A DNA stretch of 64,000 nucleotides from JAJTHJ01 sp046316025. Its GTDB lineage: Bacteria; Pseudomonadota; Gammaproteobacteria; Burkholderiales; Burkholderiaceae_F. This document shows, one piece after another, positions 26,613 to 35,483 of this stretch (the first letter of the stretch is position 1; the number at the start of each line of letters is the position of its first letter). The position numbers and the translations under genes were made by a program. The stretch spans positions 4,484 through 68,483 of the forward strand of contig JBKCXU010000146.1 in NCBI GenBank assembly GCA_046316025.1. The letters are read 5' to 3'. The notes under the pieces were generated by a model. It ran no database searches. It was not told the origin of the DNA and was given only the letters and a program-made list of their open reading frames with translations.

Positions 26613-28190
26613 TTACTTGGCCGGCCGCACCTCGAAGGCGTAGGTGTACTGGTCGGCCCGGCCGGTATACGCCAGCCCGCGGACCAGGCCCCAGCTCGAC
26701 ACCTCGTAATGCACCGGCACGATCGCCTGCAACTCGCCGAGCGCCTTGTCGCTGGCGGCGGCCAGCATCAGGTTGCGCTTGGTGTCGTCGATGTTGGTCA
26801 TCGCGGTGAGGATCAGCGCATCGACGCCGGCATCGGAAAACCGCCCGCGGTTGGCCTGCCCCATGCCGGTCTGCGCGTTGAAGCTGCCGATCAGCGCGCG
26901 CAGCGGCGAGGAGGTCTCGCCGGTTTCCGCGCCCCAGCCGGCGAGGAAGAAGCTGAACTCCAGCTTGCCGGCGCGCGAGAAGAACACGCTGCTTGGCATC
27001 GCCTCCAGCTTGGTCTCGATGCCGGCGCGGTTGAGAAACTGCGCCACCGCCTGCGCCACCTTCTCGTCGTTGATGTAGCGGTTGTTGGGCGAGTGCAGCG
27101 TCACCGCGAAGCCGTTGGGGTAGCCGGCGTCGGCGAGCAGCTTGCGCGCGGCGGCGAGGTCCTGCTTCGGCGGCAGCAGCCGCTTGCTGGTACCGGGGAA
27201 GAACTCCGGCAGCAACTGCCCGGCCGGCTCGGCCTGCCCTTCCATGATGCGGCTGACGATGGCGTCGCGGTCGAGCGCCAGCGACACGGCCTTGCGTACG
27301 CGCGGGTCTTTGAACGGGTTGTTGTCGAGCGGCTTGCCGTCCTTGCCCGCAACGAACGGCGACACCGTGCGGTCGCTGTCCATGTGCAGGTAGATGAGCC
27401 GGTTGGACACGGCCGAGGTGAGCACCACTTTCGGCTCCTTCTTCAGCCGCTCCAGGTCGGCGGTGGGCACCGACTCGATCATCTGCACGTCGCCCGCCAA
27501 CAACGCCGCCACCCGTCCCGGGGCGTTGGCGATCATCCGCATGCGCACCGTCTTCCAGTGCGGCTTGGCCCCCCAATAGGCGTCGTTGCGCTCAAGCACC
27601 ACGCGGTCGCCGGCGACGTACTCCTTGAACTTGTACGGGCCGGTGCCGATCATCGTCTTGCCGCTGTTGAACTCCTCCGTCTTGGCGGCCGCAGCAATCC
27701 GTGCCGGCACGATGCGGATCGCCACCAGATCGTTGGGCAGCAGCGGGTGCGGGCGCAGCGTCTTGATGCGCAGCGTGTGCTTGTCGACCGCGGTCACGTC
27801 GGCGAGCGGGCGGGTGTAGGTGGCAAACGAGGCCGGGCTGTTGGGCACGTTGGGGATGCGCTTGATCGTCTCCACCACGTCGGTCGCGGTGAACTCGGCG
27901 CCGTCGTGCCACTTCACCCCCTTGCGCAGCTTGAACTCCCAGGTGACCTCATCGACCGTCTTCCACGACTCCGCCAGTTGCGGCCGCAACTGCTCCTTGG
28001 CGTCCTTGGTGACGAGCTTGTCGAACACGTGATCGGCCACGTTGTTGTTGGGCGTGAGGTTGTGGAAGTGCGGGTCGAGCGAGGTGACCGGCGTGGCCAG
28101 GCCGATGGTCAAATCCTGCGCGGCGGCGGCCAACGACAGGCTCAGCAGCGCCGCGCCGGCCAGGGCGCGCAGGGAACGGGATGAGGTCAT
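26613..28190 (-). CDS. Periplasmic solute-binding protein, SBP_bac_5 (peptide/nickel) family
   Basis: A 525-residue exported protein with a signal peptide (SLRALAGAALLSLSLAAAA). Family 5 motifs are clear: SLDPHFHNLTPNNNVADHVF, LAESWKTVDEVTWEFKLRKG, KWHDGAEFTATDVV, GTGPYKFKEY and NDAYWG. It is the first gene of the transporter operon. The substrate cannot be read; the amidohydrolase at the operon end favours a peptide or acyl-amino acid rather than nickel. Confidence 0.9.
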   Translation of the reverse strand: MTSSRSLRALAGAALLSLSLAAAAQDLTIGLATPVTSLDPHFHNLTPNNNVADHVFDKLVTKDAKEQLRPQLAESWKTVDEVTWEFKLRKGVKWHDGAEFTATDVVETIKRIPNVPNSPASFATYTRPLADVTAVDKHTLRIKTLRPHPLLPNDLVAIRIVPARIAAAAKTEEFNSGKTMIGTGPYKFKEYVAGDRVVLERNDAYWGAKPHWKTVRMRMIANAPGRVAALLAGDVQMIESVPTADLERLKKEPKVVLTSAVSNRLIYLHMDSDRTVSPFVAGKDGKPLDNNPFKDPRVRKAVSLALDRDAIVSRIMEGQAEPAGQLLPEFFPGTSKRLLPPKQDLAAARKLLADAGYPNGFAVTLHSPNNRYINDEKVAQAVAQFLNRAGIETKLEAMPSSVFFSRAGKLEFSFFLAGWGAETGETSSPLRALIGSFNAQTGMGQANRGRFSDAGVDALILTAMTNIDDTKRNLMLAAASDKALGELQAIVPVHYEVSSWGLVRGLAYTGRADQYTYAFEVRPAK

Positions 28191-28324
28191 CGCAGGGGCT
28201 CCAGCGGGAGGGGTTCGCGGTTTGAAGGTGGCGCGCGACACGACGCACGCGCAAATGGGGCGCAGTATGCGCGGGCACGGTGCCGCTGCGCAACACCGCA
28301 GCCTCCGGCATGCCGCGCGGCAGG

Positions 28325-28888
28325 CTAAAAGCGGTCGCCCGCCACGAGCGTCAGCACGCCCAACAGCACGAACAGCCCCGCCGCGATCCAGCGCATGACC
28401 TTCATGTTCACGCGCTGCGCCAGCTTTTCGCCGAGCCACACCGCCGGCGCGTTGGCGATGAGCATGCCGAGCGTGGTGCCCATAACCACCGCGACCAGCG
28501 ACGGGTACTTGGCGGCCAAAGCGACAGTCGCCAATTGCGTCTTGTCGCCCATCTCGACGAAGAAAAACGCCACCAGCGTGGTGATGAAGACGCTGCGGCT
28601 CGAATACTCCTTGGTGCCGTCGAACTTGTCCGGCACCAGCGCCCAGGCGCCGAAGACCAGGAACGAGATCGCGACGATCCACTTCAGCGTAGTCGGCGAC
28701 ACGAGTGTGGCCAGCCAGGCGCCGACCGCACCGGCCACGAAGTGATTGGCGAGCGTGGCGACGAAGATGCCGGCGATGATCGGCAGCGGCCGCTTGAGCC
28801 TGGCTGCCAGCACGAAAGAGAGCAGTTGCGTCTTGTCGCCCATTTCGGCCAGGGCGACGAGGGCGGCGGAGATGAAGAGGGCTTCCAA
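28325..28888 (-). CDS. TMEM165/GDT1 (UPF0016) family cation transporter, likely Mn2+ exporter
   Basis: A 187-residue membrane protein with about six helices. The two family signatures E-x-G-D-K-T are present at about residues 15-20 (AEMGDKTQL) and 111-116 (VEMGDKTQL). Bacterial relatives such as MneA export manganese. No yybP-ykoY manganese riboswitch could be made out upstream. Confidence 0.85.
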   Translation of the reverse strand: MEALFISAALVALAEMGDKTQLLSFVLAARLKRPLPIIAGIFVATLANHFVAGAVGAWLATLVSPTTLKWIVAISFLVFGAWALVPDKFDGTKEYSSRSVFITTLVAFFFVEMGDKTQLATVALAAKYPSLVAVVMGTTLGMLIANAPAVWLGEKLAQRVNMKVMRWIAAGLFVLLGVLTLVAGDRF

Positions 28889-29016
28889 GACGGACTTTCG
28901 CGGGGCGGGCGGAGGGCGCGGAGCATAGCGGCGGGGGACGGTGCGGGGTTTGCGATACTGATCGCACGCCGCGTCAAAGCTGTGGCGAGTTGCGGCGGCG
29001 CAGCCAAGCGAGGCGG

Positions 29017-29113
29017 CCTTCCCTCACCCGGCCGCTGCGCGGCCACCCTCCCCCGGAGGGGGAGGGGTGAAAAGCCCCTCTCCCCCCGGGAGAGGGGTTG
29101 GGGTGAGGGAAGG
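29017..29113. repeat. 97-bp palindromic element of the C/G-rich family
   Basis: Terminal repeats of 13 bp (29017-29029 and 29101-29113) are perfect inverted copies. Two internal hairpins of CCTCCCCC/GGGGGAGG type lie between. It sits between divergent genes, ending 48 bp before the forward oxidoreductase gene. Confidence 0.8.
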
Positions 29114-29160
29114 CTCCCTCGCCACCGAACCGACTTCGACCAACTCAGTCATCGCTTACC

Positions 29161-30609
29161 GTGGAACAAGCACCCCACCAACCCCACGCCCTGGTCTTCG
29201 GCGCCAGCGGCTACATCGGCACCTATCTGGTACCGCGCCTGCTGGCCGAAGGCTGGCGCGTGCGCGCGGCGGCGCGCAACCGCGAGGTGATCGAAGCGCG
29301 CCGTTGGCCGAACGTGGAACTCGTCGAAGCCGACGCGCTGAAACCCGCGACCCTTGCCGCCGCGCTCGAAGGCATCGACATCGCCTTCTACCTGGTGCAT
29401 TCGATGACCGCCGGCAAGAAGTTTGGCCAGGTCGACCGCGAAGCCGCCGACCACTTCGCCGCCGCGGCCGCAGCGGCGGGGGTCAAGCGCATCGTCTACC
29501 TGGGCGGCCTGTATCCGCGCCGCGCCGACAGCGAGCATCTGGTGTCGCGCAAGGAGACCGGCGACCGGCTGCGCGCCGGCCCCGTGCCGGTGACGGAGGT
29601 GCGCGCCGGCATCATCGTCGGCGCGGGCTCGGCCGCCTACGAGGTGATGCGCGACCTCGTCTTCCATCTGCCGCTGATGGTCACGCCGCGCTGGGTGCAG
29701 AGCAAGTCGAGCCCGATCGCGCTCGCCAACCTGCTCGAATACCTGGTACGGGTCGCCACGCTGCCGCAAGCGGCGGGCGAAATCTACGACGCCGGCGGGC
29801 CGGACTACCTCAGCTACGAGCAGATGATGCGGCAGTTCGGCGAGCTGGTCGGCAAGCGGCCGCGGATCGTCCAGGTGCCGGTGCTGACCCCGCAGTTGTC
29901 GTCGTATTGGCTGGCGCTGATCACCACCGTGCCGGCCAGCATCGGCCGCGCGCTGATCGGGGGGCTGAAGCACGACATCCCGGCCAACGACGCGCCGCTG
30001 CGCGCGCTGGCGCCGCAACGGCTGCTGACCTTCAAAGAGGCGGCGCAGGCCGCGCTGGATGCCGAACGCAACCACACCGTGGCGGCGCGCTGGACCGAAG
30101 GCGTCTTCATGTTCCGCGCCGGGCGGCACGACTACGCCTATTACGCCAAGCGCGCGAGCGGCAGCGCAGTCGCCGCCGCCTCACCGGCCGCGGTGTGGAA
30201 GGTCGTGACTTCCATCGGCCATCCGCCGCGCTACTTTGCCGCGCCCTGGCTGTGGCGCATCCGCGAGTGGATCGACTGGGTCTTCGGCGGGCCGGGCCTG
30301 TCGGTCGGCCGGCGCGACCCCGACCATCTGCTGGTCGGCGACACGGTCGATTACCTGACCGTGCTCGGCCTGGAGGAGAACCGCCGCCTGACACTGCACT
30401 TCGGCCTGAAGGCGCCGGGCAGCGGCATCCTGGAGTTCGAGCTCGAGCCGGTCGATGCCGCGCACACGCGCGTGGCGGTCACCGCCTACTGGCACCCGGC
30501 CGGGGTGTGGGGGCTGCTCTACTGGTACACGCTGTTCCCGGCGCACCTGTTCATCTTCCGCGCGATGACGGCGGCGATCGCGCGGCGGGCAGAGGCTGGG
30601 GAAAAGTAG
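29161..30609 (+). CDS. NAD(P)-binding epimerase/dehydratase with C-terminal DUF2867-like domain
   Basis: A 482-residue protein. The N-terminal Rossmann domain (LVFGASGYIGTYLVPRLL; later AAGVKRIVYLGGL) is of the atypical SDR type. From about residue 320 a second domain (HDYAYYAKRASGSA, GDTVDYLTVLGLEENRRLTLHF, AYWHPAGVWGLLYWY) matches the DUF2867 arrangement common in bacteria. Translation starts with GTG at 29161. The substrate is unknown. Confidence 0.85.
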   Translation: MEQAPHQPHALVFGASGYIGTYLVPRLLAEGWRVRAAARNREVIEARRWPNVELVEADALKPATLAAALEGIDIAFYLVHSMTAGKKFGQVDREAADHFAAAAAAAGVKRIVYLGGLYPRRADSEHLVSRKETGDRLRAGPVPVTEVRAGIIVGAGSAAYEVMRDLVFHLPLMVTPRWVQSKSSPIALANLLEYLVRVATLPQAAGEIYDAGGPDYLSYEQMMRQFGELVGKRPRIVQVPVLTPQLSSYWLALITTVPASIGRALIGGLKHDIPANDAPLRALAPQRLLTFKEAAQAALDAERNHTVAARWTEGVFMFRAGRHDYAYYAKRASGSAVAAASPAAVWKVVTSIGHPPRYFAAPWLWRIREWIDWVFGGPGLSVGRRDPDHLLVGDTVDYLTVLGLEENRRLTLHFGLKAPGSGILEFELEPVDAAHTRVAVTAYWHPAGVWGLLYWYTLFPAHLFIFRAMTAAIARRAEAGEK

Positions 30610-30629
30610 AACCGAAGCCGGTGTCCGCC

Positions 30630-32336
30630 TCAGCGGGTCGAGCGCTTGGGCTGATCCTTCCGCACCACCACGCGCTGGCCGCGGATCGACGTGCCGCGCA
30701 GCGCGCGGATGGCATCCTCCGCGATCTCGCCGGACACTTCGACCAGCGAGTAACGATCTTCGATCTCGATGGCACCGATCTCGCGCGCGCTCACCCCCGC
30801 CTCGTTGGCGATCGCGCCCACCAGATCGGCCGGGCGCAGGCCGGCCATACGGCCGGCGCCCACGTACACCCGCACCATGGTGCCGCCGCGCGCGGGCGTA
30901 CGGCCCTTGCCGCCGGCGGCCTTGTGCGGCTTGCGCGGCGGCGCATCCGGCCCCGGCTCGCGCCGCATGCGCGGCTCCGTCGAGGGGATGTGCTCCTCGT
31001 CCTGCGCGCTGTCGCCCTGCTGCGCCTGATGCGCCAGCTTGACCGCCGCGGCGGCCACGTCCAGCGGATCGAACTCGCTCGCCAGCGCATCGGCCACTAC
31101 GCGGTAACCGTCGAGCGCGCCTTCTTCCAGCAGCGCGCGCAGCGCGCCGCGCGTGAGGTCGAGCCGGCGCGCGCGCACGTCCATCGGCGTGGGGACGGTG
31201 GCGACCTCGATCTTCTGCTTGGTCAGTTGCTCGATGTTGCGCAGCAGCCGGTGCTCGCGCGGCTCGGCCAGCGTGATCGCCACCCCCGCGCGCCCGGCGC
31301 GGCCGGTGCGGCCGATGCGGTGCACGTAAGCCTCGGGCGAGGCCGGCACGTTGAAGTTGACCACGTGCGACAACTGCTCCACGTCGAGCCCGCGCGCAGC
31401 CACGTCGGTGGCCACCAACAGGTCCACCGCGCCGGCGCGCACGCGCTTCATCACGCGGTCGCGCTGGTCTTGCGACAGGCCGCCGTGCAGTGCCTCGACC
31501 TGGTAGCCGCGGCCGCGCAGCTTCTCCGCGAGTTCATCGACCTCGGTGCGCGTGCGCGCGAACACGATCGCCAGTTGCGGCGATTCCAAGTCCAGCACGC
31601 GCCCGAGTGCCGCGAGCTTGTGCGCACGCTGCACCACGTAGGCGGTCTGGCGCACGCGCGGCGCGGCGCCGGCGGCGGGCTTCTCGCGCGCGATCAGCAC
31701 CCGCTCCGGATCGCGCAGATGCTTGTTGGCAATGGCCACGATGCGCGGCGGCAACGTGGCGGAAAAAAGCGCCGTCTGGCGCGCGGCCGGCGCGGCGGCG
31801 AGGATCAGCTCGAGGTCCTCGGCAAAGCCCATGTCGAGCATCTCGTCGGCTTCGTCCAGCACCACGGTCTGCACGGCGTCGAGTTGCAGGCTGCCGCGCC
31901 GCAGATGGTCGAGCGCGCGGCCGGGGGTGGCCACCACCACATGCACGCCACGCCGCAGGGCCTGCGCCTGACGGCCAAACTCGGCGCCGCCGTAGATCGG
32001 CAGCACCACGGCACCCAACGCCTGACCGTAGCGGTGCAGCGCTTCCGCCACCTGGATCGCCAGTTCGCGCGTGGGCGTGAGCACGAGCGCGGCCGGCTGC
32101 GCCGGCTTGACCTTGTGCGCGAGCGCCCGTTGCAGCAAGGGCAGCGCGAAGGCCGCCGTCTTGCCGGTGCCGGTGGCCGCCTGCCCGAGCAGATCGCGGC
32201 CCGCGAGCAGCGGGGGGATGGACTGGCTCTGGATCGGCGTCGGCTCTTCGTAGCCGAGCTCGGCGAGAACTTTGGCGAGTTCAGCCGACAGGCCGAGTTC
32301 GGTGAAGGGGCTGGCGATGCTGGAGGCTTTCTTCAT
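30630..32336 (-). CDS. DEAD-box RNA helicase, DeaD/CsdA-like
   Basis: A 568-residue helicase with all core motifs: AATGTGKTAAF, PTRELAIQ, TPGRALDHL, VLDEADEML, FSATLP, the C-terminal VATDVAARGLD and HRIGRTGRAGR. After a charged linker (about residues 430-480) a DbpA-like RNA-binding domain follows (VRVYVGAGRMAGLRPADLVG). It resembles DeaD, which helps ribosome assembly and mRNA turnover in the cold. It overlaps the upstream UPF0149 gene by one base. Confidence 0.92.
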   Translation of the reverse strand: MKKASSIASPFTELGLSAELAKVLAELGYEEPTPIQSQSIPPLLAGRDLLGQAATGTGKTAAFALPLLQRALAHKVKPAQPAALVLTPTRELAIQVAEALHRYGQALGAVVLPIYGGAEFGRQAQALRRGVHVVVATPGRALDHLRRGSLQLDAVQTVVLDEADEMLDMGFAEDLELILAAAPAARQTALFSATLPPRIVAIANKHLRDPERVLIAREKPAAGAAPRVRQTAYVVQRAHKLAALGRVLDLESPQLAIVFARTRTEVDELAEKLRGRGYQVEALHGGLSQDQRDRVMKRVRAGAVDLLVATDVAARGLDVEQLSHVVNFNVPASPEAYVHRIGRTGRAGRAGVAITLAEPREHRLLRNIEQLTKQKIEVATVPTPMDVRARRLDLTRGALRALLEEGALDGYRVVADALASEFDPLDVAAAAVKLAHQAQQGDSAQDEEHIPSTEPRMRREPGPDAPPRKPHKAAGGKGRTPARGGTMVRVYVGAGRMAGLRPADLVGAIANEAGVSAREIGAIEIEDRYSLVEVSGEIAEDAIRALRGTSIRGQRVVVRKDQPKRSTR

Positions 32337-33073
32337 CACGCGGCACCGTGACAGTGCTTGAATTTGCGCCCGCTGCCGCAGGGGCAGGGCTCGTTGCGAC
32401 CGACCTTGGGCGCGGCGCGGCGCAACGGCTCGCGCGGGCGGGTGACGTCGGCGATCTCCAGCGTGCAGGCGACGATGTCCTCGATCGCCTCGTCCAGCGA
32501 CTCCAGCGGCGGCAGATCGGCCATCAGTTGCTCGCGCGCCGCGAGGACTTCGGCGTTTTCCGCGGTGGCGGGATCGGGCGGGATGTGGCGGAAGATGCCG
32601 AGCAGCAGATCGCCCAGCAGGCCGTCCTCGTCGTCGCTCTCCACGAGCCCGCGATAGTCTTCCAGCGCCAGCGCAAAACCCACCGCCCAGGACGCCAGAG
32701 CTTCGATGCCCTCGGGGCCGAGGTCGGGTGCGCCGCTCGCCTCGTCGATCAGCGGAAAGACGATCGGATCGAACATTTCGCGCTCGGCGATCGCGTAAGC
32801 CAGATCGTGATAACGGCGCAGCAGCAGTGCGGTGATGCGCGGCAGTTCGTCCTCGCGCCAGCCCCGCTCTGCATCGCCAGATACGCCGGACAGCAGTTGC
32901 GGCAGCCACTCGGACTGCGGCACCGCTTCGGGCTGCAACAGCACGCCGACCAGATAGCCGTCGGCCATCTGCACGTCGAACGCTCCGGCCGCGTCGGGCA
33001 AGCGGTCGAAGTACGCGGCCAACGCCTCGACTTCGGCGTCGGACAGCGGCCCGGCCTCCGCAGCGGCGCTCAC
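32336..33073 (-). CDS. UPF0149/YecA family protein with SEC-C zinc motif
   Basis: A 245-residue acidic protein. The N-terminal UPF0149 region (MADGYLVGVLLQPEAVPQSEW, ASWAVGFALALEDY) is followed by a C-terminal SEC-C motif CPCGSGRKFKHCHG that binds zinc. SecA and YecA share this tail. Function is not established. It is co-directional with the helicase gene and overlaps the upstream gene by 4 bp. Confidence 0.85.
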   Translation of the reverse strand: MSAAAEAGPLSDAEVEALAAYFDRLPDAAGAFDVQMADGYLVGVLLQPEAVPQSEWLPQLLSGVSGDAERGWREDELPRITALLLRRYHDLAYAIAEREMFDPIVFPLIDEASGAPDLGPEGIEALASWAVGFALALEDYRGLVESDDEDGLLGDLLLGIFRHIPPDPATAENAEVLAAREQLMADLPPLESLDEAIEDIVACTLEIADVTRPREPLRRAAPKVGRNEPCPCGSGRKFKHCHGAA

Positions 33074-33390
33074 TCGACCACCACCGCGGTCCCGCTGGCC
33101 GAAACCATCAGCATGCCGTTGCCCTGGCCCAGCACTTCGTAGTCGAGGTCGATGCCGACCACGGCGTTGGCACCCAGCTCCTGCGCCCGCTCCTGCAATT
33201 CGGCGAGCGCGATGTCGCGCGCGCGTTGCAGTTCGCGCTCATAGGTGGCCGAGCGACCGCCGACCAGGTCGCGGATGCCGGCGAACAAGTCCTTGAACAG
33301 GTTGGCGCCGAGGATCGCCTCGCCGGCGACCACGCCGCAGTAGCGGGTGATGCGACGGCCTTCGATACTGGGGGTGGTGGTCAATTGCAT
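33070..33390 (-). CDS. UPF0145/YbjQ family protein
   Basis: A 106-residue YbjQ-like protein: TTTPSIEGRRITRYCGVVAGEAILGANLFKD, LQERAQELGANAVVGIDLDYEVLG, ending in GTAVVVE. These proteins form pentamer-like rings of unknown role. The ATG at 33390 starts at the family N terminus. It heads a three-gene transcript and diverges from arsR. Confidence 0.88.
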   Translation of the reverse strand: MQLTTTPSIEGRRITRYCGVVAGEAILGANLFKDLFAGIRDLVGGRSATYERELQRARDIALAELQERAQELGANAVVGIDLDYEVLGQGNGMLMVSASGTAVVVE

Positions 33391-33447
33391 GCGCGACTCC
33401 TGCCGTGACGAACGAGGCGTGCAGTGTAGAGGGGTACACCCCCGCAT

Positions 33448-33477
33448 TTGACAGTGGCGGTATCATTTCGATATTAT
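33448..33477 (+). promoter_or_regulatory. Sigma-70 promoter of the ars operon, near-leaderless
   Basis: TTGACA at 33448-33453 and TATTAT at 33472-33477 are separated by 18 bp. Transcription would start at about 33484-33485, right at the arsR ATG. An imperfect inverted repeat (TTTCGATATT with AATATGAAA) covers the -10 box and the start codon and could be the ArsR operator. Confidence 0.65.
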
Positions 33478-33484
33478 TCAAAAT

Positions 33485-33826
33485 ATGAAATCGACCGAAG
33501 CCACACGTGCGCTGGCCGCGCTCGCGCAGGACACCCGGCTTGCCGTCTACCGGCGCCTGGTGCGACAGGGCGCCAGCGGCCTGGCAGCGGGCGAGATCGC
33601 CGCGCAACTCGCTATCCTGCCGGCCACGCTGAGCTTCCACCTGAAAGAGTTGGCGCAGGCCGGCCTCGTCAGCGCGCGGCAGGACGGCCGCTACATCTAC
33701 TACGCGGCCGACTACGCAGCGATGGTCGCGCTGATCGACTTTCTCACCGAAAACTGCTGCGCGGCCGACGGCGCCTCCTGCGCGCCCGCCGCCCGCAAGG
33801 CGCAACGCAAGGGAGCCTGTGCATGA
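33485..33826 (+). CDS. arsR: ArsR-family arsenic-responsive repressor
   Basis: A 113-residue winged-helix repressor (ALAALAQDTRLAVYRRLVRQ, then ATLSFHLKELAQAGLVSARQDGRYIYY). The Cys residues suitable for As(III) lie near the C terminus, ENCCAADGASCAP, as in the type with a C-terminal CC pair. No ribosome-binding site precedes the ATG, in keeping with a leaderless transcript. It overlaps arsI by 4 bp. Confidence 0.9.
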   Translation: MKSTEATRALAALAQDTRLAVYRRLVRQGASGLAAGEIAAQLAILPATLSFHLKELAQAGLVSARQDGRYIYYAADYAAMVALIDFLTENCCAADGASCAPAARKAQRKGACA

Positions 33827-34299
33827 AACGCTTTCACGTCCACGTCGCGGTGGCCGATCTGGCCGCCAGCATCCGCTTCTACTCCACACTCTTCGGCGGC
33901 GCACCCACGGTGCTCAAGGACGATTACGCCAAATGGCAACTGGAGGACCCGCGGGTGAACTTCGCGATCTCCGCACGCGGCGCGGCACCAGGGCTCGACC
34001 ACTTGGGCCTGCAGACGGACAGCGACGAGGAGCTCGGCACCTTGCACGCACAGTTGCAGGCGGCCGACGTGGCCGCGCAGGCCGAACACGAGGTCGCCTG
34101 CTGCTACGCACGCAGCAACAAGTATTGGGTGACCGACCCCACCGGCATCGCCTGGGAAACCTTCCACACGCTGGGCGCCGTGCCGACCTTCAACGAGGCG
34201 GCAAGCGAGGCTTGCTGCACCCCAGCCGCAGCCGCTACCCAAGCGCAGCGTGCGGAGCAAGCGACCGCGGCCTGCTGCGCGCCGGGCCGCTGTGCCTGA
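33823..34299 (+). CDS. arsI: ArsI/CadI family C-As lyase
   Basis: A 158-residue dioxygenase of the glyoxalase/VOC fold. Fe(II) ligands are His in FHVHVAV, His in GLDHLGLQ and Glu in WETFHTL. The adjacent pair of Cys that binds organic As(III) is in EVACCYARSNKYWV. ArsI demethylates methylarsenite. The C-terminal tail has two more Cys pairs (EACCTP, AACCAP), common in ars-operon members. Translationally coupled to arsR. Confidence 0.85.
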   Translation: MKRFHVHVAVADLAASIRFYSTLFGGAPTVLKDDYAKWQLEDPRVNFAISARGAAPGLDHLGLQTDSDEELGTLHAQLQAADVAAQAEHEVACCYARSNKYWVTDPTGIAWETFHTLGAVPTFNEAASEACCTPAAAATQAQRAEQATAACCAPGRCA

Positions 34300-34735
34300 G
34301 TCCGCGCGGATCGACGCGGCGACGCCGGCCGATGGGCCGGCCATCGTCGCGCTGCTCGCGCAAGCCGGCTTGCCGACCGTCGATCTGACGCCGGCGACAC
34401 TGGCCGACTTTCTTGTGGCGCGCGATGGCGACACGCTCGTCGGCACAGTCACGATCGAGCGCCACGGCGACGATGGCCTGTTGCGCTCGCTGGCGGTGAC
34501 GCCGGCGCAGCGCGGGCGCGGCCTCGGTCAGGCGCTGGTCGAGGCGGTCGAGCAGCGGGCGCGCGCGCAGGCGCTGCGTTCGCTCGTCCTGCTGACGCAG
34601 ACCGCGACGGAGTTCTTCGCGACGCGTGGCTACCGCATGGTGGCGCGTAGCGCGGTGGGCGAAGCCTTGCGCAACAGTTCTCAGTTTGCGGGCGTGTGCC
34701 CGGCGAGCGCGAGCTGCATGGAGAAGATCCTGTAG
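34292..34735 (+). CDS. arsN2: ArsN2-type GNAT N-acetyltransferase
   Basis: A 147-residue GNAT enzyme. The acetyl-CoA motif is RSLAVTPAQRGRGLGQALVEAVE, and the end reads LRNSSQFAGVCPASASCMEKIL, the usual ending of arsenic-resistance acetyltransferase ArsN2. Family members in ars operons may acetylate arsenical antibiotics such as arsinothricin (ArsN1) or related compounds. The GTG start overlaps arsI by 8 bp. Confidence 0.82.
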   Translation: MPESARIDAATPADGPAIVALLAQAGLPTVDLTPATLADFLVARDGDTLVGTVTIERHGDDGLLRSLAVTPAQRGRGLGQALVEAVEQRARAQALRSLVLLTQTATEFFATRGYRMVARSAVGEALRNSSQFAGVCPASASCMEKIL

Positions 34736-34781
34736 TGAACGACACAACCCAAAGCCTGTAGAGACGCGCGACAACCAGAGC

Positions 34782-34882
34782 ACCCTCACCCGGCACCTTC
34801 GGCGCCACGCCTGCCCCCACGGATGTGGGAGAGGGTTTGCTCCCCTCGCCCGCATCGGCGGGAGAGGGGCCGGGGGTGAGGG
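34782..34882. repeat. About 100-bp palindromic element of the C/G-rich family
   Basis: Ends read ACCCTCACCCGGC and GCCGGGGGTGAGGG, inverted copies with one extra G. Two hairpins lie inside. It sits in the 179-bp gap between arsN2 and arsC and will form strong structure in the ars transcript. Confidence 0.75.
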
Positions 34883-34914
34883 CGACAGTCGCTTCGATAC
34901 AAGTAACCCCAACC

Positions 34915-35427
34915 ATGACACAGCCAACCAGCCCCGCACCGCTGAACGTCCTCTTCCTCTGCACCGGCAACTCGGCCCGCTCGATCCTGGCCGAAGTCAC
35001 GCTCAACGTGCTCGGCGCACCGCGCTTCCGTGCCTACAGCGCCGGCTCGCACCCTAACGGGCGCGTCAATCCGTTCGCCCTCGAACTGCTGCAAAAGAGC
35101 CGTCTGCCCACCGACGGTCTACGCAGCAAGAGCTGGGACGAGTTCGCCGCCGGCACGCCGGGCGCACCGAAACTCGATTTCGTCTTCACCGTCTGCGACA
35201 GCGCCGCCGGCGAGGTCTGCCCTTACTGGCCGGGGCAGCCGGTCAGCGCGCATTGGGGCGTGGCCGACCCCGCCGCCGCCACCGGCAGTGACGAGGACAA
35301 ACAGCACGCCTTTCTCGATGCCTACTCGCGGCTGCGGCGGCGGATCGAGCTCTTCATCAATCTGCCGCTCACCAAGCTCGATCGCGTAGCGCTGACGCAG
35401 CGGTTGCGAGAGATCGGAACGCATTGA
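34915..35427 (+). CDS. arsC: ArsC-type arsenate reductase of the low-molecular-weight phosphatase fold
   Basis: A 170-residue reductase. The catalytic P-loop is LFLCTGNSARSILAE (CX5R). A second Cys lies in FTVCDSAAGEVCPYWPGQP. It reduces arsenate to arsenite for export by Acr3. It overlaps the arsB/acr3 upstream region only through the next repeat. Confidence 0.92.
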   Translation: MTQPTSPAPLNVLFLCTGNSARSILAEVTLNVLGAPRFRAYSAGSHPNGRVNPFALELLQKSRLPTDGLRSKSWDEFAAGTPGAPKLDFVFTVCDSAAGEVCPYWPGQPVSAHWGVADPAAATGSDEDKQHAFLDAYSRLRRRIELFINLPLTKLDRVALTQRLREIGTH

Positions 35428-35436
35428 TGCGCTCAG

Positions 35437-35475
35437 ACCCCCACCCCAACCCTGCCCCGCGTGCGGGGGAGGGAG
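35437..35475. repeat. Half-length C/G-rich palindromic element
   Basis: One hairpin of the CCCCACCCCAACCCTGCC/GGGGGAGGG family, between arsC and acr3. It ends 8 bp before the acr3 start codon and may contribute the GGGAG used as ribosome-binding site. Confidence 0.7.
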
Positions 35476-35483
35476 TCGCTGCG

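Noticed and set aside
26613..28190. The solute-binding protein as the nickel-binding NikA of the hydrogenase system
   Set aside because: The family covers both peptides and nickel, but the operon has an amidohydrolase and no nickel-specific signature; the peptide-type reading is preferred.
28889..29016. A manganese (yybP-ykoY) riboswitch before the GDT1-family gene
   Set aside because: The conserved core bases of that riboswitch are not present in the leader.
29067..32351. A 1094-codon + strand frame through the oxidoreductase and helicase regions
   Set aside because: It overlaps two clear genes in other frames and begins in a palindromic repeat. No family motifs are seen.
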